Of a DNA stretch of 64,000 nt, positions 46,028-55,039 are shown piece after piece. Numbering within the stretch: position 1 is the stretch's first letter; the number at the start of each line of letters is the position of its first letter. The notes beneath the pieces were generated by a model. That model worked only from the letters and a program-made list of their open reading frames with translations, made no database searches and was not told the DNA's origin. The DNA is from Parafannyhessea umbonata (GTDB lineage Bacteria; Actinomycetota; Coriobacteriia; Coriobacteriales; Atopobiaceae): NCBI RefSeq assembly GCF_012844235.1, contig NZ_JABAGR010000007.1, forward strand, positions 62,001-126,000, given 5' to 3'. Made by a program: the position numbers and the translations under genes.

Positions 46028-46686
46028 TGATCAGGGGAGACATAGTCGTCGTCGACTACCACAAGGGAAACCTCCAGAGTGTTGTCAGGGGGCTCGGTGC
46101 CGCGGGTGGGTCCGCGTACGTCTCCGACGACCCGTCGGACATCCGCAGGTCTCGTGGCATCATCCTGCCGGGCGTGGGCAGCTTCGAGGACGCGCTCGCG
46201 TACATGAGGGGTACGGGCCAGGCCGACGCGGTCGTCGCGGCGATAGGTGACGGGGTCCCGTTTCTTGGCATCTGCCTGGGCCTCCAGCTCCTGTTCGAGC
46301 GTGGTACGGAGCATGCACAGAACTCGTCCTTTGGCGGCGAGTGGGTTCCGGGCCTCGGGGTGCTCGAGGGTTCGGTCACGCGCCTCGAGTCCGCGAAGCT
46401 GAAGGTCCCGCACGTGGGATGGGATCAGGCGTACCTCACCCGGAGCGGTCGGGTCTGCCCGCTTCTGGTGGACGTCCCGGAGGGGGCCAACTTCTACTTC
46501 ACTCATTCCTACGCGCTCGCGGACGACGTGGACGAGAAGGACGTCATCATGCGGACGCACTACACGCGCTCCTTTGCGTCGGCGATCTGGAGGGACAACG
46601 TGTTCGGCGTCCAGTTCCACCCCGAGAAGTCCTCGCGCGCCGGCCTCAAGGTCCTGCAGAACTTCGTCGACATCGTCAGGGGCTAG
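46027..46686 (+). CDS. hisH: imidazole glycerol phosphate synthase, HisH
   Basis: This 219-residue class I glutaminase supplies ammonia to HisF. Cys83 in GICLGLQLLFE is the nucleophile and QFHPEKSS near residue 200 provides His and Glu. Start ATG overlaps the hisB stop. It stands three bases before hisA, so hisBHA are translated together. Confidence 0.95.
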   Translation: MIRGDIVVVDYHKGNLQSVVRGLGAAGGSAYVSDDPSDIRRSRGIILPGVGSFEDALAYMRGTGQADAVVAAIGDGVPFLGICLGLQLLFERGTEHAQNSSFGGEWVPGLGVLEGSVTRLESAKLKVPHVGWDQAYLTRSGRVCPLLVDVPEGANFYFTHSYALADDVDEKDVIMRTHYTRSFASAIWRDNVFGVQFHPEKSSRAGLKVLQNFVDIVRG

Positions 46687-46689
46687 CGC

Positions 46690-47433
46690 ATGATTCTCTT
46701 TCCTGCCATAGACCTCGTCGCGGGACAGGTCGTCCGCCTGCGGCGCGGCGACCGCTCGCAGATGGACGTGTACTCGACCGACCCGGTCGCGGTCGCGAGG
46801 GACTTTGCGGCCCGCGGGGCCAGATGGGTGCACGTCGTGGACCTCTCCTCGGCGTTCCGCGAGGACGCGGAGGCGGTCGAGAAGAACCACAGGGCCATCG
46901 CGGCGATCTGCTCCCTGGGCGTGATAGACGTCGACACGGGCGGCGGCGTTCGCGACATGGACGCCGTGCGCAGGCTGGTGGACGCTGGCGCGAAGCGCAT
47001 AGCCATCGGCACGGCGCTCGTGCGCGACCCAGAGTTCGCGGAGGAGGCGGCGCGCCTGTTCCCCGAGCACGTGGTCGCGGACGTCGCGGCTCGCGACGGC
47101 GAGGTCCGCGTGGACGGTTGGCGCGACGGGGAGGGAATCGCCGCGGACACGCTCGTCGCCCACCTCGCGGACCTGGGATACAGGCACCTCGTCTTCACGG
47201 ATATCTCGCGAGACGGCATGCAGACGGGGGTCGACGCGGACGCCTACAGGCACATCGCCAAGGTGGCGGGATTTCCCGTCGTCGCGTCGGGCGGCATCGC
47301 CACGCTGGATGACATTCGCTCCCTTGCGGCCCTTGGCCCCGGCGTGATAGAGGGCGCCATCACGGGTCGCGCCCTGTACGAGGGAAGCTTCACGCTCGAA
47401 GATGCGCTCGCCGCCGCTGGGCGTCGAGCCTGA
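46690..47433 (+). CDS. hisA: ProFAR isomerase HisA
   Basis: The 247-residue (beta/alpha)8 barrel opens ring and isomerises ProFAR to PRFAR. It has [14 protein letters not shown] with the N-terminal catalytic Asp, [10 protein letters not shown] and [12 protein letters not shown] with the C-terminal Asp, and [10 protein letters not shown] phosphate-binding loops. In some actinobacteria the same protein (PriA) also serves tryptophan synthesis; a dual role cannot be excluded from sequence alone. Confidence 0.95.
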   Translation: MILFPAIDLVAGQVVRLRRGDRSQMDVYSTDPVAVARDFAARGARWVHVVDLSSAFREDAEAVEKNHRAIAAICSLGVIDVDTGGGVRDMDAVRRLVDAGAKRIAIGTALVRDPEFAEEAARLFPEHVVADVAARDGEVRVDGWRDGEGIAADTLVAHLADLGYRHLVFTDISRDGMQTGVDADAYRHIAKVAGFPVVASGGIATLDDIRSLAALGPGVIEGAITGRALYEGSFTLEDALAAAGRRA

Positions 47434-47447
47434 GAGGAGATTCGCAC

Positions 47448-48218
47448 ATGCTTACCAAGCGCGTCATCCCATGCCTGGACGTGAAGGACGGCCGCGTCGT
47501 CAAGGGCGTCAACTTCGTGGGCCTGCGCGACGCGGGGGACCCGGTCGAGCTCGCGAGCACCTACGACCTGGAGGGTGCGGACGAGGTCGTGTTCCTGGAC
47601 ATCACGGCTACGTCGGACGACAGGTCAACCACCGTTGAGCTTGCGTCCCGCGCCGCCGAGCAGCTCCGCATACCGTACACGGTCGGCGGCGGCTTCCGCG
47701 ACGTCGCGGGGATGAGGACGATGATCTCCGCCGGTGCGGACAAGGTTTCCGTAAACTCTGCCGCGGTGAGGGATCCGGGGCTCATCACGGCCGCGGCATC
47801 CGCGTTCGGGAGCCAGGCGGTCGTCGTGGCGATAGACGCCCGCCACGTCGAGGGCAAGGGCGACAAATGGGAGGTGTACACCGCCGGGGGCCGCAAGCCC
47901 ACGGGAATCGACGCCGTCGCGTGGGCGGAGGAGGCCGCGCGTCGCGGTGCCGGAGAGATCCTCCTCACGAGCATGGACCGCGACGGGACCAAGGACGGGT
48001 TCGACATCCCCCTCACGCGCGCCGTGGCGCGTGCGGTGCCCATTCCCGTGATCGCGTCCGGAGGCGTCGGCAAGCTCGAGCACTTCGCCGAGGGCATCAT
48101 CGACGGCGAGGCGGACGCCGTGCTGGCGGCGAGCGTGTTCCACTTCGGCACCTACACCATCCGTCAGGTGAAGGAGTACATGGCAAGCCAGGGCATCCCC
48201 GTGCGCCTGGACTTTTAG
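47448..48218 (+). CDS. hisF: imidazole glycerol phosphate synthase, HisF
   Basis: The 256-residue cyclase barrel has [19 protein letters not shown] at the N terminus (catalytic Asp), [22 protein letters not shown] (second catalytic Asp) and [10 protein letters not shown]. It pairs with HisH. AGAGGAG lies before the ATG. It ends the tight his run; a 127-bp gap follows. Confidence 0.96.
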   Translation: MLTKRVIPCLDVKDGRVVKGVNFVGLRDAGDPVELASTYDLEGADEVVFLDITATSDDRSTTVELASRAAEQLRIPYTVGGGFRDVAGMRTMISAGADKVSVNSAAVRDPGLITAAASAFGSQAVVVAIDARHVEGKGDKWEVYTAGGRKPTGIDAVAWAEEAARRGAGEILLTSMDRDGTKDGFDIPLTRAVARAVPIPVIASGGVGKLEHFAEGIIDGEADAVLAASVFHFGTYTIRQVKEYMASQGIPVRLDF

Positions 48219-48345
48219 GCCCGACGCCCCGCTCGCATCGCACGGCATCACTTATGAAGCTACGGCGCATTTGCCGACCCGCCGCCTGCCGCATCTTAAA
48301 ATGGCTTGATGCAATAAGTTTGGGCTGTAAGCGGCTGGAGAGTGC

Positions 48346-49347
48346 ATGCAAGCTAAGGAACTCACGTTTGACCAGCTCGTAGCCGAGGCAGACCGCCTTG
48401 GCCTCGAGCTTCCCATTGAGCAGACCCCGGAGTGGGCCAGCTACGAGGAGACCGTCCCGGGCCGCACGTTCTGGGGCTGCGTCGCCATACAGGACGACGG
48501 GGGAGAAACGCTGGGCGTCGCGGCCTTCACCGACTACGAGACGCACGGCTACCACTACCTCCGCTCGCACCACGGGCCCGTCTGGACGCGCGAGCTGACG
48601 GAGGACGAGGAGCGCGAGGCCATGGTCGCCCTGCGCGAATTCGTGTCCGCGCGCGACCGCAAGGTCGTGTTCGTGCGCCTCGCCATCGAGCACGAGCTCG
48701 ACGTGAGCCACCCCACGCTCTCTATGAAGCCGTACGACACGACCGTCGTGATCGACATCACGGGGTCCGACGAGGACATCCTCGCGCGCATGAAGGGCCG
48801 CGGACGGCGCGACGTGCGCAAGGCGCTGCGCGAGACGCCCGCCACCTACGCGGACGAGACCGAGCTCGCCGCGAAGTCCTTCTCGGAGTACTACGACGTC
48901 ATGGTCGAGACCAGCGCGCGCGACGGCTTCGCCCCCGCCCCGATTGACGACTACGAGAACACGATCCGCTGCCTTGGTCCCGAGCACTGCCGCGTCTTCG
49001 CGGGCAGGGTGGACGGCCGCGTCATCACGTGGACCATGGCCACCATATCCGGCCGCCATGCCGTGCGCTACTACGGCGCCAGCCGCTCTGGCAAGGAGCG
49101 CGCGCTCGCGACGGACGGCCTCATCTTCTTCGAGTGCTGCACGCTCGGCAAGATGGGCTGCGTCGACTACGACCAGATGGGCATAGGCTCGGAGGAGTTC
49201 CCCGACCTCATGACCCTCAACACCTTCAAGACCAAGTTCAGCAAGGAGGTCAGGCACGTCTCGCCCGACCGCGACCTGCCCGTCAGGGCCACGTTCTACA
49301 AGTCGCTCCTCGCTGGCAAGAAGATACTCGACAAGGTTCGCGGCTAG
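48346..49347 (+). CDS. FemX/FemAB-like peptidoglycan bridge enzyme
   Basis: The 333-residue protein has the double GNAT fold of FemABX aminoacyltransferases: PEWASYEE at the start, MKGRGRRDVRKALRE near residue 148, and the second-domain core YDQMGIGSEEFPDL with LNTFKTKFS near residue 283. Such enzymes add an amino acid from aminoacyl-tRNA to lipid II. It sits between hisF and hisI, with murJ and an ATP-grasp gene downstream, which supports a cell-wall role. The ribosome site is weak (GGAGAG). Confidence 0.82.
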   Translation: MQAKELTFDQLVAEADRLGLELPIEQTPEWASYEETVPGRTFWGCVAIQDDGGETLGVAAFTDYETHGYHYLRSHHGPVWTRELTEDEEREAMVALREFVSARDRKVVFVRLAIEHELDVSHPTLSMKPYDTTVVIDITGSDEDILARMKGRGRRDVRKALRETPATYADETELAAKSFSEYYDVMVETSARDGFAPAPIDDYENTIRCLGPEHCRVFAGRVDGRVITWTMATISGRHAVRYYGASRSGKERALATDGLIFFECCTLGKMGCVDYDQMGIGSEEFPDLMTLNTFKTKFSKEVRHVSPDRDLPVRATFYKSLLAGKKILDKVRG

Positions 49348-49356
49348 GGAGGCTCC

Positions 49357-49770
49357 ATGTCCGCATCGCAGGAAGGCAACTGCCAGCACACGTACGCAGG
49401 CGAGAAGAGCGTGCTCGTACCGCTCGGCGACGTCGCCGTGCACTTCGACGAGCGCGGCCTCATACCCGCCGTCGTGCAGCAGCACGACACGGGCGAGGTC
49501 CTCATGGTCGCGTGGATGAGCGAGGAGTCGCTTGCCCTCACGCTGAAGACCGCAACGACGTGGTTCTGGTCGCGCAGTCGCCAGGAGCTGTGGAACAAGG
49601 GCGCGACCAGCGGAAACGTGCAGCAGGTGAAGCGGGTGCTCGTCGACTGCGACGCGGACACCCTGCTCGTCGAGGTTGACTCGCCGGGACCCGCCTGCCA
49701 CACGGGTCACAGGAGCTGCTTCTTCCGCGAGCTCGCCCCCGCAAGGGACGCGGCAGAGTCCGATAGGTAG
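49357..49770 (+). CDS. hisI: phosphoribosyl-AMP cyclohydrolase
   Basis: This 137-residue zinc enzyme opens the ring in the third pathway step. [35 protein letters not shown], and [27 protein letters not shown] with the zinc Cys residues are clear. No HisE (pyrophosphohydrolase) domain is fused. AGGGAGG precedes the ATG. It lies 9 bp after the FemX gene and 8 bp before murJ. Confidence 0.95.
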   Translation: MSASQEGNCQHTYAGEKSVLVPLGDVAVHFDERGLIPAVVQQHDTGEVLMVAWMSEESLALTLKTATTWFWSRSRQELWNKGATSGNVQQVKRVLVDCDADTLLVEVDSPGPACHTGHRSCFFRELAPARDAAESDR

Positions 49771-49777
49771 GTCCCGC

Positions 49778-51571
49778 ATGGCTAAGCACCTACGCACCAG
49801 CCAGGGCGACCCGCACGTGAGCGTGGACGGCCTCGCGGAGCCCGCCCGCCACATGCGTGGGGGCTCCGCTGCCGTCACGACGCGACTCGAGCGCATCTCC
49901 GCCGCGGACCCGGTGGTTGCGGCGGACTCCGTCGTGACCGTGGGGGATTCGGACGAGCCTGCCGCCGCGACCACGGAGGACGAGGCCGCGACGCAGGCCG
50001 CCGTCGGGCGCAGCGCCGCGCTCATGAGCGTGCTCGTGATCATCAGCCGCATAACGGGCTTCTTCCGCACGTGGGGCCAGGCGTACGCGCTGGGCGTCAC
50101 GGCGCTCGCGAGCTGCTACACCGTGGCCAACAACCTGCCGAACCAGCTGTACGAGCTCGTCATGGGCGGCATGATCATGACGGCGTTCCTGCCGGTGTAC
50201 ATGTCCGTCAAGAAGCGGCTCGGCAGGCGCGGCGCGGACGAGTACGCGTCGAACCTCATATCGATCGTCACGGTCATCCTGCTTGCGGTCACGGTGTTGT
50301 CGTGGATATTCGCGGGCTTCATCATCTGGACGCAGTCCTTCTCGGCAAATGCCGACTTCGACGCGGACCTCTCCGCGTACCTGTTCAGGTTCTTCGTGGT
50401 CGAGGTCGTGCTGTACGCGCTCGACTCCCTGATTTCCGGCGTGCTGAACGCGGAGCGCGACTACCTGTGGTCCAACGCGGCGCCCATCTTCAACAACATC
50501 GTGTGCACGGCGTCGTTTCTTATCTACGCGCTGCTCGTGCCCTCCAACAAGTCGCTCGCCGTGCTCGCGCTCGCCATCGGCAACCCGCTGGGCGTGCTCG
50601 TGCAGGTGCTGGTGCAGCTGCCCTCCATCAGGCGGCACGACATCCACCTGCACTTCCACATAGACCTGCATGACCCCGCCCTGAAGGAGACGCTCTCCAT
50701 CGGCGTGCCCACGCTCGTGCTCACCGTGGTGTCGTTCCCGACGGTCGCCGTGCAGACGTCCTCCGCGCTGCAGATAACGGCGGCCGGCGCCTCCATCGCG
50801 TACTACGCGCGCCTGTGGTACATGCTCCCGTACTCCGTGTTCGCCATCCCCATCACCATCGCGCTGTTCACGGAGCTTTCCGACTACGTGGCCGGCGGCG
50901 ACATGGAGTCGTTCAAGAGCGCCGTGCGCTTTGGCACGGAGCGCATCGTGTTCATGCTGGTGCCGTTCGCCATGTTCCTCGTGGTGTTCGCGCCCGGCCT
51001 CATCACGATCCTCGCGGCCGGCAAGTTCGACTCCGCAGGCCTGAAGGACACGATCTTGTACCTCAGCTGGCTCGCCACGGCGCTGCCGTTCTATGGCATC
51101 AGCACGTACCTGCAGAAGATCTGCTCTTCGCTGCGCAAGATGATCTTCCTGACCATCGCGTCCATCGTGGCCGCGGTGGTGCAGATCGCGTTCTGCTTCG
51201 CGTTCACGGGCGTGCTGGGGCTTGCGGGCGTGGCCTTCTCGTCCACGCTGTTCTTCATCGCGATCGACGTGGTGTGCTACCTCAATCTGCGCCGCACGCT
51301 CGGCCCGCTCGGGCTTCGCTCCATGCTCGCGTCGTTCGTGCGCTCCGTCGTCTTTGGGCTTGCGGGCTCGGCCGTGGCCGTGGTCCTTCTCGCCCTGCTG
51401 AACCGCGTCATGGGCCCGTGGCTTGGCTCCATGTCGCGCAGCGTCCTGTATTGCGTCGTCGCGGGCGTGCCCGCCGTGCTCGTGACGTATGGCCTCGCCG
51501 TCGCGCTGAAGGCGCCGGAGGCCGCCGCCGTCAACACCATCCTTGCGCGCTTTGGGCGCAAGCGTAAGTAG
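49778..51571 (+). CDS. murJ: lipid II flippase MurJ
   Basis: The 597-residue protein has a polar N-terminal extension of about 80 residues, then about 14 membrane segments with MurJ motifs: SRITGFFRTWGQAYALG, NNLPNQLYELVMGGMI and the LNAERDYLWSNAAPIFNNI region. It flips lipid II across the membrane. The ATG at 49778 follows a weak ribosome site AGGTAGG 5 bp upstream. The long N-terminal extension is unusual and of unknown role. Confidence 0.93.
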   Translation: MAKHLRTSQGDPHVSVDGLAEPARHMRGGSAAVTTRLERISAADPVVAADSVVTVGDSDEPAAATTEDEAATQAAVGRSAALMSVLVIISRITGFFRTWGQAYALGVTALASCYTVANNLPNQLYELVMGGMIMTAFLPVYMSVKKRLGRRGADEYASNLISIVTVILLAVTVLSWIFAGFIIWTQSFSANADFDADLSAYLFRFFVVEVVLYALDSLISGVLNAERDYLWSNAAPIFNNIVCTASFLIYALLVPSNKSLAVLALAIGNPLGVLVQVLVQLPSIRRHDIHLHFHIDLHDPALKETLSIGVPTLVLTVVSFPTVAVQTSSALQITAAGASIAYYARLWYMLPYSVFAIPITIALFTELSDYVAGGDMESFKSAVRFGTERIVFMLVPFAMFLVVFAPGLITILAAGKFDSAGLKDTILYLSWLATALPFYGISTYLQKICSSLRKMIFLTIASIVAAVVQIAFCFAFTGVLGLAGVAFSSTLFFIAIDVVCYLNLRRTLGPLGLRSMLASFVRSVVFGLAGSAVAVVLLALLNRVMGPWLGSMSRSVLYCVVAGVPAVLVTYGLAVALKAPEAAAVNTILARFGRKRK

Positions 51572-51583
51572 CTGGAGGATCCT

Positions 51584-52828
51584 ATGCAGACTGGCGTAAA
51601 GGCAACCCGCAACGACATCGTCCCCGTCGTCATCGGCGGCGACATCGGCGCGTACGCGCTCTGCCGCGAGTTCCACCAGGCGTTTGGCGTGTGCGCCATC
51701 GCGCTCAACACCGGATTCATCGGCGCGATCGAGCACTCGCGCATCGTGGAGCCGCGCACCGTGGCGAGCCTCACGCCAAAGGACGTGGTGCCCGCGGTGA
51801 GCTCCATCGCGCAGGAAAACGCCGGCAGGCGCGTGCTCCTGGTGGGCAACACCGACCAGCTCATCGAGCTGCTGGAGGACATCGCGCCCCGGCTTCCCGA
51901 AAACGTGACGTGCCTGTGCCCGCCGCGCGACGCGTTCGAGGCCGTGTGCGACAAGGCCACGTTCTCGCGGCTCTGCCGCGAGCACGGGCTGGACGTGCCG
52001 GCCATGGACGTCGTGCACCTGGCGGGGACGGACGCCATCGCGCCCACGCGGATAGGCTTCCCCGTGGTGGCGAAGCCGGCGGTTTCGGCCGACTACTACC
52101 ACCTCATCGTGCAGGGCTTCAAGAAGGTCTACTACATGACGGAGCAGTCGCAGCTCGACGCGCTGTGGGCGGAGCTCCGCGCCGCGGGCTTCGCGGGCGA
52201 CTTCCTGGTGCAGGAGCTCATTGGCGGCGACGACACGTACATGGACTCGCTCACCATCTACATCGGCCGCGACGGGCGCCCGCTCATGCTCGGCGGCGCG
52301 CAGGTGCTGCTTGAGGATCACGCGCCCGCGATGCTGGGCAACCCCGTCGCCATGATCACGCGCCAGAACCCCGAGCAGTGGCAGAGGGCCGCCGCGATGC
52401 TTTCGGACGCGGGGTACCGCGGCTTTGCGAACTTCGACATCAAGCGCGACCCCAAGACCGGCCGCGAGCTGTTTCTGGACTGCAACCCCAGGATCGGCCG
52501 CAACTCGTTCTACAACCTCGCCGGCGGCGTGAACCCCATGGAGGTCGCGGTGCTGGACCTTGTGGACGGGAAGGGAGAAGAGCCGCGCGTCGTGGCCGAC
52601 ACCATCCTGTACACGCTGGTCCCCATATCGCTTCTGCGTCGCTACGTGCGCGACGAGGCGCTGCTTGCCGAGGTGAACTCCCTCGTGGCGGCCGGCAAGG
52701 TGTTCGACCCGCAGCGCTACGACGCGGACTGGGGCCTGCGCCGCCGCCTGGACGTCGAGCTTACCGAGAAGAACCAGATCCGCAAGTTCGCGAGGTACTA
52801 TCCCGAGCCCACGGACACCTCGTTCTAG
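51584..52828 (+). CDS. ATP-grasp ligase, D-aspartate-ligase-like
   Basis: This 414-residue protein has an N-terminal Rossmann-like part (IGGDIGAYALCREFH), then an ATP-grasp domain (FPVVAKPAVSADYY near residue 162, FLVQELIGGDDTYM near 205 and LFLDCNPRIGRNS near 300, where metal ligands lie). This layout matches carboxylate-amine ligases such as D-aspartate ligase of enterococci, which adds D-Asp to the stem peptide. Coriobacteria often have D-Asp cross-bridges, and the neighbours FemX and MurJ support the role. Substrate inferred only. Confidence 0.75.
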   Translation: MQTGVKATRNDIVPVVIGGDIGAYALCREFHQAFGVCAIALNTGFIGAIEHSRIVEPRTVASLTPKDVVPAVSSIAQENAGRRVLLVGNTDQLIELLEDIAPRLPENVTCLCPPRDAFEAVCDKATFSRLCREHGLDVPAMDVVHLAGTDAIAPTRIGFPVVAKPAVSADYYHLIVQGFKKVYYMTEQSQLDALWAELRAAGFAGDFLVQELIGGDDTYMDSLTIYIGRDGRPLMLGGAQVLLEDHAPAMLGNPVAMITRQNPEQWQRAAAMLSDAGYRGFANFDIKRDPKTGRELFLDCNPRIGRNSFYNLAGGVNPMEVAVLDLVDGKGEEPRVVADTILYTLVPISLLRRYVRDEALLAEVNSLVAAGKVFDPQRYDADWGLRRRLDVELTEKNQIRKFARYYPEPTDTSF

Positions 52829-52840
52829 CGGGGCGCGCCC

Positions 52841-54919
52841 ATGTCTGTGAAGGACCCCGCGCCGCACATGCCCGACCTTGGGGGAGCGTCCCCGCGCCCC
52901 GAGGCGCTGGGGCTTCCCTCCATAGCGGAGCAGGTGAGCCAGGTGCCCACGAGCCCGGGATGCTACCTGTGGAAGGACGGCAAAGGCGAGGTCATCTACG
53001 TCGGTAAGGCCAAGAACCTGCGCAGCCGCATGTTCCAGTACGTCAACCTGACGGACGACCGCGCGAAGATCCCCCTCATGATGCAGGTGGTGCGCAGCTT
53101 TGACTACGTGGTAGTGGGCTCGGAGCACGAGGCGCTCGTGCTGGAGCGCAACCTCATCGAGCAGTACCACCCGTACTTCAACGTCGACTTCAAGGACGAC
53201 AAGAGCTACCCGTACATCGCGATCACGGAGTCGGACGCGTTTCCGGCCATCAAGTACACGCGCGAGCGCCACCGCAAGGGCACGCGCTACTTTGGCCCGT
53301 ACACCGACGCCCGTGCCGCGCGCGAGACCATAGACACGCTGCGCAAGGCGGTGCCCATCTGCATATCCACGTGCGCGGAGTGGAAGCGCTGCCGCCGCTA
53401 CCTGCAGAGCCACCCGGACGATGTGGCCGTGGCAAACATGGTGCTCGCGAAGCGCGGCCGCCCGTGCTTCGACTACCACGTGGGGCGCGGCCCCGGCGTG
53501 TGCTGCGGCGCCATCGACACGGTGGAGTACGCCTCGCACGTGCGGCAGGTCGAGAACTTCCTCGCGGGCCGGCGCAGCCAGATCGTGGAGGAGCTGGAAG
53601 GCCAGATGCGCGAGGCCGCCGCGAACCTGGAGTTCGAGCGCGCCGGCCGCCTGAAGCACCGCCTGGAGGTCATAAACGGCCTGGACGACCGCCAGCAGGT
53701 GACGTTCCCCTCCAGCGTGAGCCTGGACCTGATTGGGTTCTTCCGCGAGGAGACCATCAGCTGCGCCTGCGTGTTCGTGGTGCGGGAGGGGCGCACCATC
53801 CGCACGAGCGAGTTCGTCCTGAACAAGGGGATGGACGTGGACGAGGTGGAGCTTGAGGCCGGCTTCCTGAAGCGCTACTACGACGAGACCTCGGACATCC
53901 CCGCGGAGGTGGACCTCGCCGTCGACCTGCCGGACGCGGAGCTTCTGGGCGAGTGGCTCACGCAGAAGCGCGGGCGCGTCTGCCGCATACACCGCCCCCA
54001 GCGGGGCGAGAAGAGCCGCCTTCTGGACATGGCGGCCAAGAACGCCCATCACGCCCTCAACCGGTACATGGTGAGGACGGGATACGCGGACGACCGCACG
54101 AACCAGGCCCTTCTCCAGCTGGAGAGCGCCCTTGCCCTGGACGCGCCGCCCATGCGCATAGAGTGCTTCGACATATCGACGCTGCACGGCGCGTTCACGG
54201 TGGCGTCCATGGTCGTGTTCACGAACGGCCGGCCGGACAAGTCCCAGTACCGTCGCTTCAAGATCCGCGCGGACCTGGACGAGGCGAACGACTTCGTGAG
54301 CATGCAGGAGGTCCTGGGCCGCCGCTACAGCCCGGAGCGCATGGCGGACGCGCGCTTTGCGGCCGCCGCGCCGGACCTCTTGGTGGTCGACGGCGGCAAG
54401 CCGCAGCTCACGGCCGCGATGACGCAGCTTGAGGAGCTGGGGCTCGACATCCCGGTCTGCGGTCTCGCGAAGTCGGACGAGGAGGTCTTCGTCCCGTGGG
54501 ACGACACGCCGGTGGTACTGCCGTCCGGGTCCGCGTCGCTCTACCTCATCAAGCAGGTGCGCGACGAGTCCCACCGCTTCGCGATCACGTTCCACCGCGA
54601 GCTGCGCACCAAAGCGCAGTCCGTGTCGATCCTGGACGAGGTCGAGGGCGTCGGGCCAAAGCGCCGCCGCGCCATCATGCGCCACTTCGGTTCCATGAAG
54701 CGCCTGCGCGTGGCCTCGGTCGAGGACATCGCCGCCGTGAAGGGCGTGCCGGAGTCTGTCGCGCGCGACATATGGCAGACGCTCCGCGCGTGGGAGGACG
54801 ACGCGGCGCGCACGCAGGACGCGGGCAAGGCGCCGGGCCCGGGTGCGGCACGGGACGCCGGCAACGCGCCGGACGCGGGCAACGCGCCCGCCGTGCACGA
54901 TGTCCAGTCTGAGGGGTAA
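52841..54919 (+). CDS. uvrC: excinuclease ABC subunit C
   Basis: The 692-residue nuclease makes both incisions in repair. It has a GIY-YIG domain (residues 40-120, GCYLWKDGKGEVIYVGKAKN), a UVR motif near 249-285 that binds UvrB, the RNase H-like domain (IECFDIST near residue 444 and VVDGGKPQL near 514) and helix-hairpin-helix repeats near 600-650. A 35-residue Ala/Gly/Pro-rich tail ends the protein. It follows the ligase gene by 12 bp. The ribosome site is weak, so coupling is likely. Confidence 0.95.
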   Translation: MSVKDPAPHMPDLGGASPRPEALGLPSIAEQVSQVPTSPGCYLWKDGKGEVIYVGKAKNLRSRMFQYVNLTDDRAKIPLMMQVVRSFDYVVVGSEHEALVLERNLIEQYHPYFNVDFKDDKSYPYIAITESDAFPAIKYTRERHRKGTRYFGPYTDARAARETIDTLRKAVPICISTCAEWKRCRRYLQSHPDDVAVANMVLAKRGRPCFDYHVGRGPGVCCGAIDTVEYASHVRQVENFLAGRRSQIVEELEGQMREAAANLEFERAGRLKHRLEVINGLDDRQQVTFPSSVSLDLIGFFREETISCACVFVVREGRTIRTSEFVLNKGMDVDEVELEAGFLKRYYDETSDIPAEVDLAVDLPDAELLGEWLTQKRGRVCRIHRPQRGEKSRLLDMAAKNAHHALNRYMVRTGYADDRTNQALLQLESALALDAPPMRIECFDISTLHGAFTVASMVVFTNGRPDKSQYRRFKIRADLDEANDFVSMQEVLGRRYSPERMADARFAAAAPDLLVVDGGKPQLTAAMTQLEELGLDIPVCGLAKSDEEVFVPWDDTPVVLPSGSASLYLIKQVRDESHRFAITFHRELRTKAQSVSILDEVEGVGPKRRRAIMRHFGSMKRLRVASVEDIAAVKGVPESVARDIWQTLRAWEDDAARTQDAGKAPGPGAARDAGNAPDAGNAPAVHDVQSEG

Positions 54920-54955
54920 GCTCTTGGTAGCGGTGCCGCCCAGGTGCCGCATACG

Positions 54956-55023
54956 GGCGAGAAGCGCCTGCGGCCATGGCCGCGCGCCCTTCTCGCCGGC
55001 AGACGGCGCGCCGGCCGGCGCGC
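54956..55023. repeat. large palindromes between uvrC and rapZ
   Basis: A 42-bp imperfect palindrome (54956-54997, 18 of 21 pairs complementary, centred on CCATGG) is followed by a perfect 18-bp palindrome (55006-55023). Together they could form strong RNA hairpins just before the rapZ ribosome site. Lacks a T run, so it is not a classic terminator. Confidence 0.7.
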
Positions 55024-55039
55024 GGGGAGGGGTCGTAAC

